Shown here in pieces: positions 58,715-64,000 of a DNA stretch of 64,000 nucleotides; the stretch's first letter is position 1, and every line of letters starts with the position of its first letter. Location of the stretch: contig NZ_MWUE01000008.1 in NCBI RefSeq assembly GCF_002077695.1, positions 186,001 to 250,000 of the forward strand, read 5' to 3'. Under the pieces are notes generated by a model. That model had not been told where the DNA came from. It worked only from the letters and a program-made list of their open reading frames with translations, and made no database searches. The stretch is from Pantoea latae. GTDB lineage: Bacteria > Pseudomonadota > Gammaproteobacteria > Enterobacterales > Enterobacteriaceae. The position numbers and the translations under genes were made by a program.

Positions 58715-59616
58715 TGCGGCTGCGCGTCCAGCTGCGCCTGGATCCACTGCAGAAAGTAGCTGACGCGTGGAAACTGCGCATAGCCACGCGGATAGACCAG
58801 GTGATGGGCGCTGACCGGCAAACTCAGTTCAGCGTCAAACACCTTCACCAGTTTGCCGCTGCGCAGATAATCGGCGGCCAGCAGTTCGCTTTCGAAAATC
58901 AGCCCGTGGCCAAGCATCGCCGCTTCCAGGCTCATATAAGAACGGTCAAAGCGAAACAGCCACTCTTGGGTCGGCTGCGACAATTGCTGCATGGCGAACC
59001 ACTGCGGCCACTGAATTAACGGCGACTCAGAGAGGATCAGCGCGTGATTATTTAGCTCGGCCGGTTCACGCAGCGGATATTTCTCCAGATAAGCTGGCGA
59101 CGCCAGCACCGACATTTTTTCATGACGGATGGTTTTTATTTCAAACGCTTTCCACTCGGGAAATCCATGGCGCACGGCAATATCGATGTTATCGCGGCTA
59201 AAGGATAAATTCTCATAGGAGCAGGAGAGCGTTACCTGTATTTCCGGATGGGCGTCGCGAAATTTATGAATGCGCGGCAGCAGCCACAGCAGTCCAAAGC
59301 TGGGCGCGCAGTGAATACGCAGCGCACTGCGATCTTTCTCATCGCGAATACGCGACGTCGCCTGCGTCAGGCCGAGGATCAGCGGGCGGATCTCTTCTAA
59401 ATAGCGCTCGCCCGCCAAAGTAAGCAGCACCCCTTTCGCTGAACGGTGAAACAAAATGCAGCCCAGCGCTTTTTCCAGTTTCGCCAGCTGGTGGCTCGCC
59501 GCTGACGGCGTAATATTTAATTTTTCTGCGGCCCGCGCCACATTTCCAGTTTGCGCCACCTCTTCAAATACGCGCAGCGCTTTTAAAGAAGGCAGTGGAC
59601 TGACCGGCTTTTCCAT
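58711..59616 (-). CDS. LysR-family regulator (GcvA-like), probably of the SDR/transketolase operon
   Basis: A 301-residue LysR protein of the GcvA type: LPSLKALRVFEEVAQTGNVA at the start, recognition helix NITPSAASHQLAKLEKALG, and the effector-domain hallmark LRIHCAPSFGLLWLLPRIHKF, then NIDIAVRHG. It is divergent from the operon beginning at 59813 and is its likely regulator. TGGAGAG precedes the start. The inducer is unknown. Confidence 0.9.
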   Translation of the reverse strand: MEKPVSPLPSLKALRVFEEVAQTGNVARAAEKLNITPSAASHQLAKLEKALGCILFHRSAKGVLLTLAGERYLEEIRPLILGLTQATSRIRDEKDRSALRIHCAPSFGLLWLLPRIHKFRDAHPEIQVTLSCSYENLSFSRDNIDIAVRHGFPEWKAFEIKTIRHEKMSVLASPAYLEKYPLREPAELNNHALILSESPLIQWPQWFAMQQLSQPTQEWLFRFDRSYMSLEAAMLGHGLIFESELLAADYLRSGKLVKVFDAELSLPVSAHHLVYPRGYAQFPRVSYFLQWIQAQLDAQPH

Positions 59617-59698
59617 ACTCTCTCCATTGCTCGTTTTTGTGATTTATATCCGTTTTAACCTGCGGGAAATGTTAACTCCATCAAACCAACAGTTTCAT

Positions 59699-59754
59699 TC
59701 AGCATCAAATGAATTTTTTTGCATTGCCACTCTGGCCGGCTTTTCTGATGCTGA
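59699..59754. promoter_or_regulatory. Split inverted repeat in the LysR/SDR divergent promoter
   Basis: TCAGCATCA (59699-59707) and TGATGCTGA (59746-59754) are perfect complements separated by 38 bases. Two distant half-sites in a divergent LysR promoter fit the usual two-site LysR contact. A smaller dyad CGGTA-GCGA-TACCG is at about 59768. Confidence 0.45.
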
Positions 59755-59812
59755 GAGGGAACCCTGCCGGTAGCGATACCGAACCCTATAAAAAAAGAAT
59801 CTGGAGCCACAT

Positions 59813-60562
59813 ATGTTGCTGAACGATAAAGTTGCGATTATTACGGGCGCCGCCTCTGAGCGCGGTATCGGACGCGCCACGGCTGCCTGCTTCGCCCATC
59901 ACGGCGCTCGCGTGGTGGTGCTCGATCTCGATGAGGCAGCGGCACAGCGCAACGCGCTGGCGCTGGGATCTGGCCATCTGGGCCTCGCGGCCAACGTCAC
60001 CGACGCCGAGGCGATTCAGCGCGCCGTCGCGCAGGTCATGAATGAATATGGCCGTATCGACGTGCTGGTAAATAACGCGGGCATCACGCAGCCGGTTAAA
60101 ACTCTGGAGATCGCCGCCGAAGATTATAACCGCATCCTCGATGTCAACCTGCGCGGCACGCTGCTGATGTCGCAGGCGGTGATCCCTGTCATGCAGCGTC
60201 AGGGCGGCGGCAGCATCGTCTGCCTCTCCTCGGTGTCGGCGCAGCGCGGCGGCGGCATCTTCGGCGGCCCGCACTATAGCGCCGCCAAGGCGGGCGTTCT
60301 CGGTCTGACCAAAGCGATGGCGCGCGAGTTCGGCCCGGATCAGATCCGCGTTAACGCGCTGACCCCTGGCCTGATCCAGACCGATATCACCGGCGGGCTG
60401 CTGCACGATGAACGGCGCCACGCCATTATCGATTCGATTCCCCTTGGACGCCTCGGCGCGGCTGACGACGTGGCCCACGCCGCGCTGTTTCTTGCCAGCG
60501 ATCTCTCCAGCTACCTCACCGGCATCACCTTAGACGTGAACGGCGGCATGCTGATCCACTGA
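59813..60562 (+). CDS. Short-chain dehydrogenase/reductase
   Basis: A 249-residue classical SDR. The cofactor loop is TGAASERGIGRATA, with a three-residue insertion in T-G-x3-G-x-G. NNAG follows, and the active site has S in CLSSVSAQRG and Y-S-A-A-K (HYSAAKAGVLG). The acidic VLDLDEAAA after the second strand favours NAD over NADP. Gene order (SDR, MFS, two transketolase halves) suggests oxidation of a sugar or polyol to the ketose cleaved by the transketolase. A GGAG ribosome site precedes the start. Confidence 0.9.
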   Translation: MLLNDKVAIITGAASERGIGRATAACFAHHGARVVVLDLDEAAAQRNALALGSGHLGLAANVTDAEAIQRAVAQVMNEYGRIDVLVNNAGITQPVKTLEIAAEDYNRILDVNLRGTLLMSQAVIPVMQRQGGGSIVCLSSVSAQRGGGIFGGPHYSAAKAGVLGLTKAMAREFGPDQIRVNALTPGLIQTDITGGLLHDERRHAIIDSIPLGRLGAADDVAHAALFLASDLSSYLTGITLDVNGGMLIH

Positions 60563-60616
60563 TCGGCTCCTTTTCTCCAGCAGCCTGGCTGCTGGTTAAC
60601 TGCAAGGGTGACTATC

Positions 60617-61915
60617 ATGACCACGCTGAATATCAGTGCGGCTGTCGCTGCGCGCGACGGCGCCTATCGCAAAATCGCCTGGCGTCTGATGCCGTTTTTA
60701 ATGCTGTGCTACCTCTGCGCCTATCTGGATCGCGTTAACGTTGGCTTCGCCAAGCTGCAGATGATGGACGATCTTTCGCTAAGCGAAACCGTCTACGGCC
60801 TCGGCGCCGGGATCTTTTTCCTCGGATACTTCTTTTTCGAGGTGCCGAGCAACCTGATCCTGCACCGCGTCGGCGCGCGCCGCTGGATCGCTCGCATTAT
60901 GATCACCTGGGGGCTGATCTCCGGCGCCTTTGCCTTTGTCGAGAGCGCCTGGCAGTTCTATCTGCTGCGCTTTCTGCTTGGCGTCGCCGAAGCCGGGCTG
61001 GCGCCGGGCTTGCTGCTCTATCTCACCTACTGGTTTCCCGCGCATCGCCGGGCGCGCATGACGGTGCTCTGGTTCGTCGCGATTCCGCTCTCCGGCATGA
61101 TCGGCGGTCCGCTGTCGGGCTGGATTATGGAGACCTTCGCTGGCTGGCACGGCTGGGCCGGCTGGCAGTGGATGTTTATGCTGGAGGCGATCCCGACCCT
61201 GGTGATGGGGCTGGTGGTGCTGATGGTGCTGAAGGATCGCGTCGAACAGGCGAGCTGGCTTGATGAAGGCGAAAAACGCATGGTGCGCGCCGATCTGGAA
61301 GAGGATAACCAGCAGAAGTCCCATCACGGCACCATCAAAGAGTTTGTGGCGGATAAGCGCCTCTGGACGCTGGCGGCGATCTACTTCTGCGTGGTGATGG
61401 GCCAGTACGCCCTGACCTTCTGGCTGCCGACGCTGGTGCGAAACGCCGGCATTCGCGAGCCGCTGCATATCGGCTTGCTCACCAGTCTGCCCTACCTCTG
61501 CGCCATCGTCTTTATGCTGATGGCGGGCCGCAGCGGCGATCGTCACCGCGAGCGACGCTGGCACCTGATTGTGCCGATGCTGCTCGGCATGGCGGGCCTG
61601 ACGCTGGCGACCTCGCTGGGCCACAGCGTGGCGCTGTCGCTGTTCTTTCTTTGCCTCGCGGCGGCGGGCATTCTCTCCGCCTCATCGCTGTTCTGGATGC
61701 TGCCGACCAATCTGCTGGGCGGCGTCTCCGCTGCCGCCGGTATCGCGGCGGTCAACTGTATCGCCAATCTCGCCGGTTTCTTTTCGCCCTGGCTTATCGG
61801 CTCTATTACCACGCTGACCGGTTCGCCCGCGTCGGGCATGTACTTTATCGCTGCGGTTCTGCTGCTCGGCGCGCTCTGCGTGCTGCGCATCCGGGCGGCG
61901 GACGTCAATCGTTAA
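60617..61915 (+). CDS. MFS transporter of the anion:cation symporter family
   Basis: A 432-residue 12-helix carrier with the ACS signature YLDRVNVGFAKLQMMDDLSL and FFEVPSNLILHRVGARRWIA. RFLLGVAEAGLAPGLLLYLT and the central loop ending in NAGIREPLHIGLLTSLPYLC are also characteristic. Start 60617 (MTTLNISAAVAAR) has AAGGG nine bases upstream; a GTG three codons earlier is possible. As the second gene of the operon it probably imports the substrate of the SDR/transketolase pathway, likely an organic acid or polyol. Confidence 0.9.
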   Translation: MTTLNISAAVAARDGAYRKIAWRLMPFLMLCYLCAYLDRVNVGFAKLQMMDDLSLSETVYGLGAGIFFLGYFFFEVPSNLILHRVGARRWIARIMITWGLISGAFAFVESAWQFYLLRFLLGVAEAGLAPGLLLYLTYWFPAHRRARMTVLWFVAIPLSGMIGGPLSGWIMETFAGWHGWAGWQWMFMLEAIPTLVMGLVVLMVLKDRVEQASWLDEGEKRMVRADLEEDNQQKSHHGTIKEFVADKRLWTLAAIYFCVVMGQYALTFWLPTLVRNAGIREPLHIGLLTSLPYLCAIVFMLMAGRSGDRHRERRWHLIVPMLLGMAGLTLATSLGHSVALSLFFLCLAAAGILSASSLFWMLPTNLLGGVSAAAGIAAVNCIANLAGFFSPWLIGSITTLTGSPASGMYFIAAVLLLGALCVLRIRAADVNR

Positions 61916-61927
61916 TCAGGAGGTTCT

Positions 61928-62761
61928 ATGCATACCCTTACTTCACCGCCGACGCTGCGCCAGCGCGCCACCCATATTCGCCGCCATGCGCTGCTGATGG
62001 GCCAGGTGCAGGGCCAGGGCTATATCGGGCAGGCGCTGGGCGCCGCCGATTTGCTCGCGGTCAGCTATTTCCATGCGCTGAACTATCGCGCAGAGGATCC
62101 TGAATGGGAAGGCCGCGATCGTTTCTATCTCTCTATCGGCCACTACGCTATCGCCCTTTACGCGGCGCTGCTGGAGGCGGGTGTCATCCCCGAAGCGGAG
62201 CGCGAAACCTACGGCAGCGACGAGAGCCGTTTGCCGATGTCAGGCATGGCGGCCTACACGCCCGGCATGGAGATTACCGGCGGCTCGCTCGGCCACGGCC
62301 TCGGCATCGCGGTCGGCGCCTGCCTCGGGCTGAAACGTAAGGGTTCAGCCTCGCGGGTCTACAACCTGTTGTCTGACGGCGAGCTGAACGAAGGCTCTAC
62401 CTGGGAAGCCGCGATGTCGGCGTCGCACTGGCAGCTGGATAACCTGATCGCCATTATCGACGTCAATAATCAGCAGGCGGACGGCCACAGCAGCGAGATC
62501 CTGGCGTTCGAGCCAATAGTTGAGCGCTGGCAGGCCTTCGGCTGGTATGCGCAGCGCGTGGACGGCAACGATATTGCGGCGCTGGTTACCGCCTTTGACG
62601 CCGCACGCGACTGGCCGCAGCCGCAGCCGCGCGTGATTATTTGCGACACGCGCATGGGCAAAGGCGTGCCTTTCCTTGAAACCCGGGAAAAGACCCACTT
62701 TATTCGCGTCGACGCGGATGAATGGAGCAAAGCCCTTACTGCACTGGAACAGGGAGCATAA
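61928..62761 (+). CDS. Transketolase, N-terminal (ThDP-binding) subunit
   Basis: A 277-residue protein equal to the first half of transketolase. The thiamine diphosphate site is LLSDGELNEGSTWEAAMSAS, where the usual GDGE reads SDGE, and DVNNQQADG completes the metal loop. MEITGGSLGHGLGIAVGACL supplies the conserved His-Gly. It works with the subunit encoded one base downstream. Split transketolases are common in specialised pathways; the Enterobacterales housekeeping tktA/tktB are single-chain, so this pair serves a different substrate. Confidence 0.92.
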   Translation: MHTLTSPPTLRQRATHIRRHALLMGQVQGQGYIGQALGAADLLAVSYFHALNYRAEDPEWEGRDRFYLSIGHYAIALYAALLEAGVIPEAERETYGSDESRLPMSGMAAYTPGMEITGGSLGHGLGIAVGACLGLKRKGSASRVYNLLSDGELNEGSTWEAAMSASHWQLDNLIAIIDVNNQQADGHSSEILAFEPIVERWQAFGWYAQRVDGNDIAALVTAFDAARDWPQPQPRVIICDTRMGKGVPFLETREKTHFIRVDADEWSKALTALEQGA

Positions 62762-62762
62762 G

Positions 62763-63779
62763 ATGAACAGCTCAACGCTAAAAAAACGGTTGACCACTTC
62801 GGCAATGATCGCCTCGATTGCCGCCGAGGGACAGCCGACGGAATCCGCGCCCTTTGGCCACGCGCTGGTCGAGCTGGCGCGCCAGCGTCAGGATATCGTC
62901 GGCCTGACCGCCGATCTGAGCAAATACACTGATCTGCACCTTTTCGCCGACGCCTTCCCCGAACGTTTCTTTCAGATGGGCATGGCGGAGCAGCTGCTGA
63001 TGAGCGCCGCCGCCGGCATGGCGCGCGAGGGCTTTACCCCCTTCGTTACCACCTATGCGGTGTTCGCCTCACGCCGCGCCTACGACTTTATCTGCATGGC
63101 GATTGCCGAAGAGAACCTCAACGTGAAAATCGCCTGTGCCCTGCCCGGGCTGACCACCGGCTACGGGCCGAGCCATCAGGCGACGGACGATGTGGCGATT
63201 TTTCGCGGCATGCCCAACCTGACGATTATCGATCCCTGCGATTCGCGGGAAATCAGCCAGGTGGTGCCGGCTATCGCCGAGCATCAGGGACCGGTCTATA
63301 TGCGTCTGCTGCGCGGCAAGGTGCCGCTTGTGCTGGATAAGTATGACTACTGCTACCAGCACGGCAAAGCGCAGCGCCTGCGCGCGGGCAAGCATGCGGT
63401 GATTATCAGCAGCGGCATAATGACGATGCGCGCGCTGGAGGCGGCGGAACAGCTGGAAAGCCGCGGCATTGAGGTCGGCGTGGTGCACTCGCCGGTGATC
63501 AAGCCGCTGGACGAGGCGACGATACTGCGCGAAGCCGGTGAAGCGGTGAGCGCGCAACGGCTGGTGATCACGGCGGAAAACCACTCGATTACTGGCGGAC
63601 TGGGCGAAGCCATTGCAGCGACGCTGCTGCGCCACGGCGTGGCGCCCCGCTTCCGTCAGATTGCCCTGCCCGACGCCTTTCTCGCCGCAGGCGCGCTGCC
63701 GACGCTGCACGACCGCTACGGCATCTCCACGCAGGCGATGGTGACGCAGATTAGCGCGTGGCTGGAGCATGGCGTCTGA
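62763..63779 (+). CDS. Transketolase, C-terminal subunit
   Basis: A 338-residue pyrimidine-binding and C-terminal half. The catalytic Glu is in FFQMGMAEQLLMSAAAGMAR (Q-M-G-M-A-E-Q), followed by FVTTYAVFASRRAYDFICMA and GPSHQATDDVAIFRGMPNLT. The start at 62763 is one base past the partner's stop; a longer in-frame start at 62676 overlaps that gene and adds non-family sequence. Related pairs include the apulose-4-phosphate transketolases and DXS-like proteins. No sugar kinase is present in this operon, so the phosphorylated-apulose route is not indicated. Confidence 0.9.
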   Translation: MNSSTLKKRLTTSAMIASIAAEGQPTESAPFGHALVELARQRQDIVGLTADLSKYTDLHLFADAFPERFFQMGMAEQLLMSAAAGMAREGFTPFVTTYAVFASRRAYDFICMAIAEENLNVKIACALPGLTTGYGPSHQATDDVAIFRGMPNLTIIDPCDSREISQVVPAIAEHQGPVYMRLLRGKVPLVLDKYDYCYQHGKAQRLRAGKHAVIISSGIMTMRALEAAEQLESRGIEVGVVHSPVIKPLDEATILREAGEAVSAQRLVITAENHSITGGLGEAIAATLLRHGVAPRFRQIALPDAFLAAGALPTLHDRYGISTQAMVTQISAWLEHGV

Positions 63780-63914
63780 GTCGCTAAGCCAGTTGCCTGT
63801 TTATCTGCAAAACCTTTGGTTTTCGCGCGGAGCTGATGTGATTTTTTACAACAAGCCCTAAACGTATGATGTAACTAATAGGCATAACGCTGTCATTGTT
63901 TGCACCCTTCGCTA

Positions 63915-63920
63915 TATAAT
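63915..63920 (+). promoter_or_regulatory. Consensus -10 hexamer ahead of the last gene
   Basis: TATAAT at 63915-63920 is a perfect -10 element 30 bases upstream of the next start codon. The -35 is poor (CTGTCA at 63890-63895, spacing 19). The stretch 63780-63949 otherwise holds only a weak AAAACC-TTT-GGTTTT hairpin (63809-63823) that may act as a poor terminator. Confidence 0.45.
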
Positions 63921-63949
63921 CCGCGACATATCGAATTATGGAGTCCGTT

Positions 63950-64000
63950 ATGTCCCGCTTCCTGCGTCATTCTTTTCTCGCTGCTTTGCTGACGCTTAGC
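63950..64000 (+). CDS. Start of an exported protein (truncated by window end)
   Basis: ATG at 63950 follows GGAG at good spacing and a consensus -10. The 17 visible codons, MSRFLRHSFLAALLTLS, are a typical Sec signal peptide (basic n-region, hydrophobic core). The mature protein lies outside the window, so no function can be given. Confidence 0.6.
   Translation, partial: MSRFLRHSFLAALLTLS

Noticed and set aside
59681..59698. KdgR-like box near the SDR operon (TCAAACCAACAGTTTCAT)
   Set aside because: The half-sites are spaced 18 instead of 15-16 bases overall and the left arm deviates, so it does not meet the KdgR pattern seen at the two accepted boxes.
1..64000. CRISPR array, tRNA or rRNA genes, insertion sequences, prophage
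   Set aside because: No regularly spaced repeats, no cloverleaf or rRNA-like stretches, and no transposase, integrase or phage structural genes were seen on reading the window.

Overview
The window is GC-rich enterobacterial chromosome. Gene content points to the Pantoea/Mixta/Erwinia group: complete pqqABCDEF with a 23-residue PqqA, srfAB, ydcNO, a membrane glucose dehydrogenase, KdgR-type operators and a TisB-like SOS toxin. The genus is inference from gene content only. No rRNA, tRNA, insertion sequence, prophage or CRISPR array was seen.

Layout. 1-5.8 kb: start of srfB, srfA, the divergent ydcO/ydcN pair with an inverted-repeat operator, then a MarR regulator, an isochorismatase-fold hydrolase and an AbrB-type membrane protein behind a perfect 16-bp inverted repeat. 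5.8-12.5 kb: a PqqU (YncD)-type TonB-dependent receptor, a 3-hydroxyisobutyrate-dehydrogenase-like enzyme with an AraC regulator, a long-form LeuA and an orphan sulfonate-type binding protein. 12.5-13.0 kb: gene remnants. 13.0-20.5 kb: an M19 dipeptidase, pqqABCDEF and a YceI protein. 20.9-25.8 kb: a PTS operon (PFK-like kinase, IIB, IIC, class II aldolase, small helical protein, IIA, P-loop kinase). 26.3-34 kb: a KdgR/CRP-controlled uronate module (kdgF, a DhuI-like isomerase, an enolase-superfamily dehydratase and an Opp/Dpp-type ABC transporter). 34-38 kb: MBL hydrolase, a Fur-box-linked iron-binding protein, DUF2231 protein and sorbosone-dehydrogenase-like lipoprotein. 38.0-38.55 kb: an unannotated tisB/istR-like type I toxin-antitoxin locus. 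38.8-50.5 kb: GST, MFS carrier, gcd, catalase, nitroreductase, periplasmic lactonase, zinc alcohol dehydrogenase and an MFS exporter. 50.5-57.6 kb: a three-subunit molybdenum aldehyde-oxidase operon with XdhC, a MobA-like protein and an MFS exporter. 57.8-64 kb: two LysR regulators, an SDR/MFS/split-transketolase operon and the start of an exported protein.

How it fits together. Much of the window serves periplasmic oxidation. PQQ is made by PqqA-F and probably salvaged by PqqU, and is used by Gcd and possibly by the sorbosone-dehydrogenase-like lipoprotein. A secreted lactonase could open the gluconolactone made by Gcd, and the molybdenum enzyme with its triheme cytochrome c is a second periplasmic electron-entry module. 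The two strongest non-obvious results are the tisB/istR-like locus (LexA box, hydrophobic 29-residue peptide, divergent antisense RNA with a duplicated pairing segment) and the pair of KdgR boxes that link an uncharacterised ABC transporter and dehydratase to uronate metabolism.
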